A stretch of DNA of 64,000 nucleotides, taken from assembly GCF_001591665.1 (NCBI RefSeq), contig NZ_BCVI01000019.1:62001-126000 (forward strand), read 5' to 3'. The notes under the pieces were generated by a model. That model searched no databases. It was not told the origin of the DNA and worked only from the letters and a program-made list of their open reading frames with translations. Source of the stretch: Neobacillus soli NBRC 102451. Lineage in GTDB: Bacteria; Bacillota; Bacilli; Bacillales; Cytobacillaceae. This document shows positions 46,979 to 54,992 of this stretch, piece after piece. The position numbers and the translations under genes were made by a program. Each line of letters opens with the position of its first letter. Positions within the stretch are counted from its first letter, which is position 1.

Positions 46979-47142
46979 AGGAAACCCCCTCCCTTTTAAG
47001 ATAATGCTTACGCCCTTTAAAATATGATGGTTTTTAATATGTTTACGCAACATTTACCACTAGAGTGAAAAATGAATTAGGGATTGCCCAATGCAATCCC
47101 CATCCGTTTTTATATAGCGTGAAAAATTTTCAAAATTGGTTT

Positions 47143-47250
47143 TTAATAAAACCCACCACCACCGATAAAGCTTGCACCGATGATAATAAGCAGGATAAAT
47201 AAAACTACGAGCAAGGCAAATCCGCCCCCGAAGCCTGCTGCACCATCCAT
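47143..47250 (-). CDS. YjcZ-family sporulation microprotein
   Basis: A 35-residue frame begins MDGAAGFGGGFALLVV, has one hydrophobic helix and ends with GGGGFY. This glycine-helix-glycine pattern is typical of the YjcZ family of tiny spore-associated membrane proteins. The ATG has a perfect ribosome site, GGAGGTGG (47256-47263 on the opposite strand). It supports a spore-forming host. Confidence 0.85.
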   Translation of the reverse strand: MDGAAGFGGGFALLVVLFILLIIIGASFIGGGGFY

Positions 47251-47339
47251 TGAATCCACCTCCTATCTGTTCCTGAATTATCTTATGTAAAAGAATCTCC
47301 TTTGTGTGGGTCTAGGTGTAGATTTCTAAAACCATGCAA

Positions 47340-47389
47340 AAACTAGGCTCTTACGTCGTTTAAATGAATACAACGTAAGAGCCTAGTTT
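47340..47389 (-). terminator. Long hairpin terminator of pucG
   Basis: AAACTAGGCTCTTACGT and its perfect inverse form a 17-bp stem with a 16-base loop, followed on the minus strand by TTTTTGC. It lies about 55 bases after the pucG stop. The rest of the 47251-47443 gap holds no gene. Confidence 0.75.
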
Positions 47390-47443
47390 CGAATTAAAGG
47401 TAAAGTGGTCCCCTAAAATTTTCGTAGGACCTTCCTTAACCCT

Positions 47444-48706
47444 TTAAAAATTTCCGATAGTTTCAATTTCCTCTGGTTGTAGTTTGTGCTCATCATAGAC
47501 ATCCAAAGCCGCTTGCACACTTTCACCCTTATTTACTTTATAACCTTTCCTAATAAGTGTTGCTTCCAAGGCTGCAAGGACATGGAGAATATTTTTCTTG
47601 CGACAGCTATATCCCATTGTTCCAATCCTCCAGATCTTTCCATGGAGCGGTCCAAATGAACTCGCAATTTCTACTTCAAAATCTTCTAGCAGCATTGAGC
47701 GTACTTCTTCGCTGTCAATTCCATTAGGAACCTCAATACAGGTAACGACTGGAAGCTTGTGCAATTCATCACCAAATAAATGTAAACCCATTGCCTTAAT
47801 TCCTGATACCAATGCCTTTTCATTTAGCTTATGGCGGGCAAAACGATTTTCAAGGCCTTCCTCTAAAATAATCCGCAGCCCTTCTCTTAAGGCATATTGC
47901 ATACTAGTTGCTTCCGTATGATGGTTAAGTCGTACCGGGCTCCAATAATCTTGAAGCTGTGCTAAATCAAAATAATTGCTTATGATTCTATTGTTTGAAG
48001 GCTCGCTTTGAAAGTTTCTTAATCCTAGTTCAATACTTTTCCTCTTAAATAGGATTTCTTCAATTCGATTGTTATAAGTGATCGGAGCCAATCCGGATGG
48101 AATAGATAAGCATTTTTGTGTTCCTCCAATAACCGCATCGAGCTTTAGTTCATCAACCTTTAGATCGACCCCGCCTATGGATGCCACAGCGTCGACGACC
48201 AACAGAACATCAGCCTCCCGACAAGCTTCTCCAATCTCCCTTAGTGGCTGCATACAGCCAGTTGATGTTTCAGCATGAACGATGGCTACAATTTTAGGAG
48301 ATACTTCATGAATCTTATTAATAATAACTTCCGGATCAAAGACTTCTCCCCAAGGAGCTTCCATTGTAATTACTTCTGCTCCATAACGTTGGCAGATTTC
48401 CGTTAACAGGTATCCAAAACGGCCAAAGATTGGGACAAATACTCGATCCCCAGGTGAAATGATACTGCAAAGGACAGCTTCGATCCCCGATCTAGATGTC
48501 CCATCCACCGGGAATGCCCATTGGTTATCTGTTTGAAAAATAGAACGAAGCATTTCCATTGTTTCATTCATTATATTTGTAAATGCTGGATCAAATTGAC
48601 CTAATATGGGGGTCGCCATTGCTCTTAAAACACGGGGATCTACTTCTACTGGCCCGGGAGTCATAATCGTTCTTAGAGGAACATTTAAATCTTTATACTT
48701 GGTCAT
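47444..48706 (-). CDS. pucG: (S)-ureidoglycine:glyoxylate aminotransferase PucG
   Basis: The 420-residue PLP enzyme closely follows B. subtilis PucG as I remember it: PLRTIMTPGPVEVDPRVLRA, GQFDPAFT, FGRFGYLLTEI, HAETSTG, IGGTQKCLS with the PLP lysine, LNHHTEATSM and IASSFGPL. PucG transfers the amino group of ureidoglycine to glyoxylate, giving oxalurate and glycine in purine breakdown. Oxalurate is the substrate of the AllFGH-type enzyme encoded at 10803-14620. No other uric-acid genes are beside it. The ATG at 48706 has GGAGG upstream; a longer frame from 48769 lacks support. A sigma-A promoter and a cre-like site precede it. Confidence 0.92.
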   Translation of the reverse strand: MTKYKDLNVPLRTIMTPGPVEVDPRVLRAMATPILGQFDPAFTNIMNETMEMLRSIFQTDNQWAFPVDGTSRSGIEAVLCSIISPGDRVFVPIFGRFGYLLTEICQRYGAEVITMEAPWGEVFDPEVIINKIHEVSPKIVAIVHAETSTGCMQPLREIGEACREADVLLVVDAVASIGGVDLKVDELKLDAVIGGTQKCLSIPSGLAPITYNNRIEEILFKRKSIELGLRNFQSEPSNNRIISNYFDLAQLQDYWSPVRLNHHTEATSMQYALREGLRIILEEGLENRFARHKLNEKALVSGIKAMGLHLFGDELHKLPVVTCIEVPNGIDSEEVRSMLLEDFEVEIASSFGPLHGKIWRIGTMGYSCRKKNILHVLAALEATLIRKGYKVNKGESVQAALDVYDEHKLQPEEIETIGNF

Positions 48707-48742
48707 AAAATAAAGCCTCCTGAAGTGAATTCTAGCTAAAAA

Positions 48743-48757
48743 ATGAAAACGTTTCCT
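48743..48757. promoter_or_regulatory. CcpA cre-like site before pucG
   Basis: ATGAAAACGTTTCCT fits the consensus WTGNAANCGNWWNCW at every position. It lies about 30 bases downstream of the predicted transcription start, a position where CcpA acts as a roadblock, so pucG may be repressed by glucose. Confidence 0.6.
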
Positions 48758-48789
48758 ATTAAGAAACATTGTTTCAAAATAATAATAGA

Positions 48790-48818
48790 ATTTTATCAGG
48801 ATAAAGCACTAAAATCAA
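48790..48818 (-). promoter_or_regulatory. Sigma-A promoter of pucG
   Basis: On the minus strand TTGATT and TAAAAT are 17 bases apart, with a predicted start near 48783. Confidence 0.65.
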
Positions 48819-48851
48819 TAAGATTCTAAATATTCAAAGAGGCAGATACCC

Positions 48852-48882
48852 AAATAGCGAACAGTGGCACTGTTCGCTATTT
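48852..48882. repeat. Palindromic repeat, copy C (CGAACAGTG family)
   Basis: AAATAGCGAACAGTG and its perfect inverse meet around one central G, a 31-base palindrome. It sits alone between the pucG promoter and the terminator of the next gene. It shares the GCGAACAGTG core with copies at 43384 and 46353. Confidence 0.8.
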
Positions 48883-49004
48883 CCCGTGGTACTTTCATTA
48901 AAAAAGGAATAATCGACAATTTTCAAATCATATGACTTTATTTTCATCAACCTCTGAATAATAATTATAATAAAAAATAAAATTTAAAGATATGTAAAAC
49001 AATA

Positions 49005-49039
49005 AAACACCGACCTTACAGAGAACAAGGCCGGTGTTT
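49005..49039 (-). terminator. Terminator of the crcB-crcB-bcrC operon
   Basis: AAACACCGACCTT pairs with AAGGCCGGTGTTT (12 of 13) around a 9-base loop, followed on the minus strand by TTATTGTTTT. It begins right after the bcrC stop. Confidence 0.85.
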
Positions 49040-49042
49040 GTG

Positions 49043-49630
49043 TTAATGATTTAAATTATTTTCACCTTTTCCATTTTTCGGTACTAACGGAATTTGATTA
49101 TAAGTTTTAATGATTGCACGTGGAATCGGCTCCAGTAACGGGCAAAGCTTATAAACAAGTATGCTGACTGCTAACCCAACAACTATACTGCCAAGTACAT
49201 CAAATGGATAATGGTGCCCAACGTAGATACGAGAAAAACCGGTTAAAACAGCAAACAAAACCATCGCGCCCCCTATTTTACGGTGACGTAAAAAAACCGC
49301 AAGTGCTAATGAAAATGCGCCTGTAGTATGATCACTTGGAAACGAAGCATCAGCTGCATGTTTAACAAGTAAATGCACGTCGTGCGTGACAAATGGACGC
49401 GGCTCAAAGTAAATTTGACCAATGACAAAATTAATGAATAATCCTAATACACCTGTAATGGCTGCATAAACAACTGTGTATTTATATTTTTCTTTACCGA
49501 AAAACCAAATGCTAAGTAAAACCAAAGCATAGATGATTAACGCCCTTTCTGTAACGAAAACCATCAGCCCATCTAAAAAGGGGTGATTTCCCGCAAAATC
49601 ATTAACAGCTTGAAATAGTTTGTAATTCAT
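49043..49630 (-). CDS. bcrC: PAP2-family undecaprenyl-diphosphatase, BcrC-like
   Basis: The 195-residue membrane protein has five or six helices and the three PAP2 phosphatase motifs: the KxxxxxxRP-type segment ending in EPRPF, PSDHTTGAF (PSGH-type) and RIYVGHHYPFDV. BcrC recycles undecaprenyl pyrophosphate for cell-wall synthesis and can give bacitracin resistance. The gene lies 17 bases after the second crcB, and all three genes share one terminator, so it should be under the fluoride riboswitch. The ATG at 49630 with AGAGGC upstream is preferred over frames from 49687, which would overlap crcB. Confidence 0.87.
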   Translation of the reverse strand: MNYKLFQAVNDFAGNHPFLDGLMVFVTERALIIYALVLLSIWFFGKEKYKYTVVYAAITGVLGLFINFVIGQIYFEPRPFVTHDVHLLVKHAADASFPSDHTTGAFSLALAVFLRHRKIGGAMVLFAVLTGFSRIYVGHHYPFDVLGSIVVGLAVSILVYKLCPLLEPIPRAIIKTYNQIPLVPKNGKGENNLNH

Positions 49631-49646
49631 AACATGCCTCTTTTCT

Positions 49647-50021
49647 TTATAATAGGTTAGGAAAAGATAATCCCAACAATCCTCCAAGCCAGGCGACTAA
49701 AACACCCAACACCACAGAACTGGAAACATAAATTACAGCTTGTCTACGATCCCTTTTCTGCAACAATTGAATCGTTTCGTATCCAAACGTAGAAAAGGTC
49801 GTAAAAGCCCCAAGAAAACCTATTCCACATAAAAGCCATATCCAATCAGGAATACCATTTCCAAGATGCAAAACAGCAAGAAAACCAAGTACAAATGAAC
49901 CGCTTATATTAATGATCCAAGTTCCAAAAGGGAGTGAACTAGATGATTTGCTTGTTATCCATTTTCCGAGCAGAAACCGTGAAATGGCGCCAAATATACC
50001 ACCGATACCAACAAACAGCAT
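49647..50021 (-). CDS. crcB: Fluoride channel subunit CrcB/Fluc, copy 2
   Basis: The 124-residue protein has four membrane helices and the Fluc motifs GIFGAISRFLLG and GFLGAFTTFSTFGYE. Fluc channels export fluoride as dual-topology dimers; paired genes usually form heterodimers of opposite orientation. Its ATG overlaps the stop of copy 1 by one base (TAATG). The operon is preceded by a fluoride riboswitch, which confirms the function. Confidence 0.94.
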   Translation of the reverse strand: MLFVGIGGIFGAISRFLLGKWITSKSSSSLPFGTWIINISGSFVLGFLAVLHLGNGIPDWIWLLCGIGFLGAFTTFSTFGYETIQLLQKRDRRQAVIYVSSSVVLGVLVAWLGGLLGLSFPNLL

Positions 50022-50422
50022 TAATCCGCCCTTCCCTTCCCATGTTTTACCGGACCAACATTACCTTCAGCAAACTTAGCGCCTAATAAAGCGAATCCAA
50101 TTCCTCCCAGTATGCTAAGCAGTACATAAAGTAATGCAAACAAAAATTGATGATTTTTTATCAAATTCATGGTTTCAACGGAGAAAGTTGAAAATGTGGT
50201 AAAGGCCCCAGTAAACCCTGTTCCAATCGCTAATTTTACGTTAGGGTTAATACTTAATTTTTTAGCTGTAAAGGTGAAAAACCAGGCAAGAAATAGACAA
50301 CCTAATAGGTTGATTATCAAGGTGCTAGCAGGAAACCCCGATGGTGAGGGTATTATTTTTCCGACCATATAACGCAATATAGCACCTAAAAACCCGCCCA
50401 CTCCCACTGCAAATACATTCAT
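50021..50422 (-). CDS. crcB: Fluoride channel subunit CrcB/Fluc, copy 1
   Basis: The 133-residue protein has four membrane helices with GFLGAILRYMVG and GFTGAFTTFSTFSVE, the Fluc signatures including the phenylalanine-box and threonine track. It is the first gene after the fluoride riboswitch and is translationally coupled to copy 2. The ATG at 50422 has AAAGGATG about 12 bases upstream, a slightly long spacing. Confidence 0.94.
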   Translation of the reverse strand: MNVFAVGVGGFLGAILRYMVGKIIPSPSGFPASTLIINLLGCLFLAWFFTFTAKKLSINPNVKLAIGTGFTGAFTTFSTFSVETMNLIKNHQFLFALLYVLLSILGGIGFALLGAKFAEGNVGPVKHGKGRAD

Positions 50423-50460
50423 TCAACGGGACATCCTTTCTTTAACCAATAAATTAAAAC

Positions 50461-50538
50461 AGACTCCTACCAGTTACAAGAAAATCACTGGTAGGAGTCA
50501 TTAGTCACATGGACGGTTTCGGCGAACTCCATCACCTA
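50461..50538 (-). ncRNA. Fluoride (crcB-motif) riboswitch with terminator
   Basis: On the minus strand the RNA begins AGGTGATGGAGTTCGCC, the conserved start of the fluoride aptamer, then AAACCG and CTAATGACTCCTAC. The tail GACTCCTACCAGT pairs with ACTGGTAGGAGTC in a 13-bp terminator stem followed by a T-rich run. Fluoride binding should prevent the terminator and allow expression of crcB-crcB-bcrC. Confidence 0.93.
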
Positions 50539-50552
50539 TTCGAATAGTTAAT

Positions 50553-50581
50553 ATTATACGCAAAAAATATTAATAATCCAA
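50553..50581 (-). promoter_or_regulatory. Sigma-A promoter of the fluoride operon
   Basis: TTGGAT and TATAAT are 17 bases apart on the minus strand, placing the start a few bases before the riboswitch. Confidence 0.75.
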
Positions 50582-50608
50582 TCGTTATTTGGTGAAAGAT
50601 AAAATAGG

Positions 50609-50637
50609 TTGACCAAGCAAAAAAATAAAAGTATAAT
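50609..50637 (+). promoter_or_regulatory. Sigma-A promoter of the pseudouridine operon
   Basis: TTGACC and TATAAT are 17 bases apart. The predicted start (near 50644) is just before the inverted repeat at 50651. Confidence 0.75.
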
Positions 50638-50650
50638 CCAAACATAAGTT

Positions 50651-50678
50651 TATTTTTCAAACAATAGTTTGAAAAATA
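50651..50678. promoter_or_regulatory. Probable operator of the pseudouridine operon
   Basis: TATTTTTCAAAC and GTTTGAAAAATA are perfect 12-bp inverted arms around AATA. The site covers about +7 to +35 of the transcript, a usual place for a repressor. It has no T run that would make it a terminator. Confidence 0.6.
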
Positions 50679-50719
50679 TTTATTAACCAAACCACAATCA
50701 TTTAAGGAGGCAACATATT

Positions 50720-51808
50720 TTGAAAAAGCGTAATGTCGGAATGGCACTATCATTGGTTCTTGCAGCAGGTACATTATTAGGCGCTTGCGGTAAAAGTAAT
50801 GACAACAAAAGCACGGATACTTCCAAAAGTGGAGGCAAAGAAAAAAACTTCACTGTAGCAATGGTTACTGACATCGGTGGTGTTGATGATAAATCATTTA
50901 ACCAATCTGCATGGGAAGGGCTTAAAAATTACGGTAAAGAAAATGGCTTAAATAAAGGAAAAGACGGTTACGATTACCTTCCATCCCAGTCAGATGCTGA
51001 TTATGCAACAAACTTAAATACGCTTGTTCGTCAAGGCTTTGATCTAGTATACGGTATCGGTTTCTTAATGCCGGATGCAGTTGAAACTATTGCAACACAA
51101 CGAAAAGATTCTAAATTTGCCATCGTAGACGCTGAGGTAAACCAACCCAACGTGGCAAGTATTCTGTTCAAAGAGCAAGAAGCAGGATTCCTAGCAGGAG
51201 TAGCAGCGGCCAAAACAACAAAAACAAACCATATCGGTTTTATCGGCGGTATGGAAATTCCTGTTATCGAACGATTCGAATCCGGTTTCTTGGCTGGTGT
51301 TAAAGCTGCTAAGCCTGAGGTAAAAGTTGACGTTCAGTATGCAGGTGTGTTTGACAAAGCGGAGATTGGTCAAACCATTGCTTCTAAAATGTATTCTACT
51401 GGAGCCGACGTAATTTTCCACTCAGCCGGGGCTACTGGTGTAGGTCTCTTTAAAGAAGCAAATGACCTAAAGAAAAAAGACCCAAGCAGAGACATTTGGG
51501 CTATTGGTGTAGACCGTGACCAAGCTGACATGGGTCCAGACGTGGTCCTTACATCTGCATTAAAGCGCGTTGATGTAGCTGTTAAAGACCTTGCAACTAA
51601 AACAAAAGACGGCCAATTCCCTGGGGGTAAAGTTACGTTATATGGTTTGGCTGAGGATAGTGTTGGTTTAGCACCTATCAATGCGAAAGCAGCCAACAAA
51701 GCTGATATTGAAGCATCAGTAAAAGAGTGGGTTGAGAAAATTAAATCAGGCGAGCTAAAAGTTCCCGAAACACGTAAAGAATTAAAAAGCTTTAACCCGA
51801 AAAAATAG
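50720..51808 (+). CDS. BMP-family nucleoside-binding lipoprotein, probably for pseudouridine
   Basis: The 362-residue precursor has a signal peptide with the lipobox LGAC, then a basic-membrane-protein (Med/PnrA) domain: VTDIGGVDDKSFNQSAWEG, LVYGIGFLM, IGFIGGMEIP and IGVDRDQADMG. Family members bind purine or pyrimidine nucleosides for BmpDEFG-type ABC importers. No permease or ATPase is adjacent; psuK and psuG follow 46 bases later, so pseudouridine is the likely ligand (inference). The start is a TTG with AAGGAGG upstream. Confidence 0.87.
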   Translation: MKKRNVGMALSLVLAAGTLLGACGKSNDNKSTDTSKSGGKEKNFTVAMVTDIGGVDDKSFNQSAWEGLKNYGKENGLNKGKDGYDYLPSQSDADYATNLNTLVRQGFDLVYGIGFLMPDAVETIATQRKDSKFAIVDAEVNQPNVASILFKEQEAGFLAGVAAAKTTKTNHIGFIGGMEIPVIERFESGFLAGVKAAKPEVKVDVQYAGVFDKAEIGQTIASKMYSTGADVIFHSAGATGVGLFKEANDLKKKDPSRDIWAIGVDRDQADMGPDVVLTSALKRVDVAVKDLATKTKDGQFPGGKVTLYGLAEDSVGLAPINAKAANKADIEASVKEWVEKIKSGELKVPETRKELKSFNPKK

Positions 51809-51854
51809 AAAAGAAAAAGAACGGATAAGATACTGTAATTTATGAGGTGAGTTT

Positions 51855-52964
51855 GTGCCGGAACAAATAACGGAGAAGGAACAATTGATTCTCAATTTAA
51901 TACGGAAGAACCCTTATGTTTCACAACAAGAGCTTGCAGAAACATTAGGGTTATCCCGGCCTTCCATTGCAAATATCATTTCTGGTTTAATTAGAAAAAG
52001 AAATATTTTAGGCAGAGCCTACATTTTGAGTGAATCACAACAAGTAATTTGTATCGGCGGGGCTAATATTGATCGTAAATTCCACATAAAAGATAAAGCC
52101 CAGTTAGGTACTTCAAATCCAATTTATGCTACTCAAAATGCAGGCGGAGTTGCCCGGAATATTGCTGAAAACCTTGGGCGGCTTGGGATGGAAGTGGCAC
52201 TTATTTCAACGAGCGGCGATGATAAAGATTGGTCAATCATTGAAGAAGCATCTTCCCTATACATGAACTTAGACACCGTGACCCGATTCCCTGAAAAATC
52301 AACAGGTTCCTACACGGCTGTTTTAGACTCAACCGGTGATTTAATTATTGCCTTAGCAGATATGGAAGTGTACGAAGCCCTCACCCCTAATTTACTGCAG
52401 AAACATGAGGTATTATTAAGCCAGTCAAAATGTATCATGGTCGATTTAAACTGTCCGAAGGAAACCATTCAGTTCTTGTGCAATTTCGCTAAAAGCCATG
52501 ACCTGCCCCTTGTCTTAATACCGGTTTCATCACCGAAAATGAAGCGGCTACCAAAGGACCTATCCGGTGTGACATGGCTAATTACAAACCGAGATGAATC
52601 TGAAACTTACTTTAATACTGAAATAAGTAATGAAGAAGATTGGAAAGCAACTGTAGAAAAGTGGTTATCATTAGGGATATCCAACGTGGTCATTACTAAT
52701 GGAAAAGATGGCTCAATGATTGGTAATCAGGAGGATGGAATCTTCCGTGTATCACCTATTGAAACAAATGAAATTGTCGATGTCACAGGAGCGGGAGACG
52801 CTTTTTCCTCCGCTGTTATTTACTCTTGGTTAGAAGGTAAAACGTTAATCGAAATTGCAAAGGCCGGAAGTATGAATGCTTCTAAAACATTGCAATCACC
52901 ATACACAGTCAGACAAGATCTAACAGCTGTACAACTACAAAAAGACTTGGAGGAATTAATATGA
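51855..52964 (+). CDS. psuK: HTH-fused pseudouridine kinase (PfkB family)
   Basis: The 369-residue protein has an N-terminal winged helix (about residues 5-55, [21 protein letters not shown]) fused to a PfkB ribokinase domain with [17 protein letters not shown], the anion-hole motif [11 protein letters not shown] and a catalytic aspartate. It phosphorylates pseudouridine to the 5'-phosphate for the glycosidase. The next gene, psuG, overlaps the stop by four bases (ATGA), which fixes the assignment. The HTH may make it a self-regulating kinase. The GTG at 51855 follows GAGGTGAG. Confidence 0.9.
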   Translation: MPEQITEKEQLILNLIRKNPYVSQQELAETLGLSRPSIANIISGLIRKRNILGRAYILSESQQVICIGGANIDRKFHIKDKAQLGTSNPIYATQNAGGVARNIAENLGRLGMEVALISTSGDDKDWSIIEEASSLYMNLDTVTRFPEKSTGSYTAVLDSTGDLIIALADMEVYEALTPNLLQKHEVLLSQSKCIMVDLNCPKETIQFLCNFAKSHDLPLVLIPVSSPKMKRLPKDLSGVTWLITNRDESETYFNTEISNEEDWKATVEKWLSLGISNVVITNGKDGSMIGNQEDGIFRVSPIETNEIVDVTGAGDAFSSAVIYSWLEGKTLIEIAKAGSMNASKTLQSPYTVRQDLTAVQLQKDLEELI

Positions 52965-53875
52965 AACAATACATTACTTTATCTGAAGAAGTACGTGCAG
53001 CAAAAGAACAAGGAAAACCAGTCGTTGCGTTAGAGTCTACGATTATCTCTCATGGCATGCCTTATCCACAAAACGTGGAAACCGCTCGTGAAGTGGAACA
53101 AATCATCCGTGATAATGGAGCCGTTCCGGCAACGATTGCGATTATAGATGGAAAAATTAAAATCGGATTATCTGACGAAGAATTAGAAATGTTCGGTAAA
53201 AGTTCAGATGTTGCAAAAGCCTCAAGACGTGATTTAGCTTATTTAATCGCAACCAAAAAACTGGGAGCAACCACGGTTGCTGCGACGATGATTTGTGCGG
53301 AAGCAGCTGGAATTAATATCTTCGTAACCGGTGGTATTGGCGGTGCACACCGAGGCGCAGAAACAACCATGGATATCTCAGCGGACTTAGAAGAATTAGG
53401 ACAAACAAATGTGGCCGTCATTTGTGCGGGTGCTAAATCGATTCTAGATTTAGGATTAACGATGGAATATCTTGAAACAAAAGGTGTACCGGTTATTGGC
53501 TATCAAACTGATGTCCTTCCTGCCTTCTATACACGCAAAAGTGATTTCTCAGTGAACTTCCGTGCAGACGATGCGGAAACTATCGCCTCTACATTGAAAG
53601 TTAAATGGGATTTAAATCTTCAAGGTGGAGCAGTTATTGCCAACCCTATTCCTGAAGAATTTGCCATGGATGAAAAAACCATTAATAACGTAATCGAATC
53701 TGCATTAAAAGAAGCAGAGGAAAAACATATTTCTGGTAAGAACGTAACGCCATTCTTATTAGGTAAGGTAAAAGAATTAACAGAAGGCAAAAGCCTTGAT
53801 GCAAACATTGCCTTGGTTAAAAACAATGCAGTAATTGGAGCAAAAATTGCTGTCAGTTTTAATGAAATGAAATAA
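52961..53875 (+). CDS. psuG: Pseudouridine-5'-phosphate glycosidase
   Basis: The 304-residue enzyme splits pseudouridine 5'-phosphate into uracil and ribose 5-phosphate. Family motifs include [19 protein letters not shown] at the start, [10 protein letters not shown]-like (SRRDLAYL), [18 protein letters not shown] with the manganese-binding region, and the lysine in [11 protein letters not shown]. Length matches E. coli PsuG. It overlaps psuK and ends before a hairpin terminator. Confidence 0.95.
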   Translation: MKQYITLSEEVRAAKEQGKPVVALESTIISHGMPYPQNVETAREVEQIIRDNGAVPATIAIIDGKIKIGLSDEELEMFGKSSDVAKASRRDLAYLIATKKLGATTVAATMICAEAAGINIFVTGGIGGAHRGAETTMDISADLEELGQTNVAVICAGAKSILDLGLTMEYLETKGVPVIGYQTDVLPAFYTRKSDFSVNFRADDAETIASTLKVKWDLNLQGGAVIANPIPEEFAMDEKTINNVIESALKEAEEKHISGKNVTPFLLGKVKELTEGKSLDANIALVKNNAVIGAKIAVSFNEMK

Positions 53876-53904
53876 GGATTAGAAAACACAACTTTATAAT
53901 ACAT

Positions 53905-53950
53905 AGCTTGCAGGCAAAATCTAGGATCTAGACTAGCCAGCAAGCTTTTT
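53905..53950 (+). terminator. Terminator of the pseudouridine operon
   Basis: AGCTTGC and GCAAGCT close a larger imperfect stem with internal CTAG pairing, followed by five Ts. Confidence 0.7.
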
Positions 53951-53961
53951 GTTTCCTATAC

Positions 53962-53989
53962 AAAAAAGCTGCCCAGCAACCTGGGCAAC
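53962..53989 (-). terminator. Terminator of the L,D-transpeptidase gene
   Basis: TGCCCAG and CTGGGCA form a 7-bp stem with a 4-base loop and further pairing, followed on the minus strand by GCTTTTTTG. Confidence 0.85.
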
Positions 53990-54009
53990 TTAATAATTAA
54001 CCTTTTCAT

Positions 54010-54783
54010 TTACTTTTTAATTCCGAGCGCTTTTTTTGTAGCAGGTCCAACTATACCATCAGCTGTTAACTTACGTGCTTTTTGAAACTGTCGGACTGCA
54101 TTTTCTGTGTTTAATCCAAAGAAACCATCTACTCCATTCGTACTAAACCCTTGTGCGGTCAGCTTGCGTTGAAGCTCTTGTACAGCAGGCCCCTGGCTTC
54201 CTCTTTTTAATATTTGCCCATTTGTACTAACAGGAACTGAAGGGGCATTAGTCCCCCCTTTTACTATATATCCATTAGCTGCTGCAATTGCGCTAAAGGA
54301 TTTCCCTGATGATGTGATAATGACTGTTGTACCAGTTGGAACTTGATTAAACAGCCATTCAACTTCATTATCATACATTCGTATACAGCCGCTGCTCACA
54401 TACCCGCCAATTGAGCTTGGATTGTTGTTTCCATGAATCCCATAAGTTGTTCCCCATGTTCCACGGGCATTCAAACCGAGCCACCGGTTGCCAAGCGGAT
54501 TGCGAGGGTCTCCACCTGGAATATGTCCTTTATAGTAAGGCCTATTCTTAATCTTATTAACAATCTTGAACTTGCCTTCTGGTGTTAACGACCGGCTTCT
54601 CCCTGTTCCTACTTTAAACTGCCCTTTTAACTGACCGTTTTCATAGTATGCTAGCCGATTGACTGCCTTATTGATGATAATAAGTTTGGTTCCAGCAGCC
54701 GCGGAACCAGTCGGCACACCTACAATAAAACTTGACACCATAAACCATGCAAATACAAACAGAATGAACCACTTTTTGGGCAA
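54010..54783 (-). CDS. L,D-transpeptidase (YkuD) with peptidoglycan-binding domain
   Basis: The 257-residue precursor has a signal peptide, a YkuD domain (about residues 35-150) with the active-site region HGNNNPSS and SSGCIRMYDNEVEWLF including the catalytic cysteine, and a C-terminal PG_binding_1 domain (about 190-255, GPAVQELQRKL and GFFGLNTENAVRQFQ). It forms or edits 3-3 cross-links in peptidoglycan outside the cell and may act in sporulation. The start is a TTG with GGAGGGG upstream. Confidence 0.93.
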   Translation of the reverse strand: MPKKWFILFVFAWFMVSSFIVGVPTGSAAAGTKLIIINKAVNRLAYYENGQLKGQFKVGTGRSRSLTPEGKFKIVNKIKNRPYYKGHIPGGDPRNPLGNRWLGLNARGTWGTTYGIHGNNNPSSIGGYVSSGCIRMYDNEVEWLFNQVPTGTTVIITSSGKSFSAIAAANGYIVKGGTNAPSVPVSTNGQILKRGSQGPAVQELQRKLTAQGFSTNGVDGFFGLNTENAVRQFQKARKLTADGIVGPATKKALGIKK

Positions 54784-54936
54784 TCTAACCCCTCCAATAC
54801 GACATTTAAATGACTAATCCGTGTATCCTATGTCTGAGGGGGTTGTATACATTACAACTTTATTAAAAAATGTTACATTTAAAGCTTGGAAGAATATATT
54901 ATTAATTTTATTACTAATGATTTGATAAACTACAAT

Positions 54937-54982
54937 AAAAGGTGCCAGGCACTATCCAATTTTCTGGATGGTTTCTGGCACC
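54937..54982 (-). terminator. Terminator of the Wadjet operon
   Basis: GGTGCCAG and CTGGCACC form the outer 8-bp stem, with ATCCA/TGGAT pairing inside. On the minus strand CACCTTTTATTG follows. The outer arms belong to the GGTGCC(T/A)G-type sequences also seen at 36078. Confidence 0.75.
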
Positions 54983-54992
54983 GCTTTTAGTT

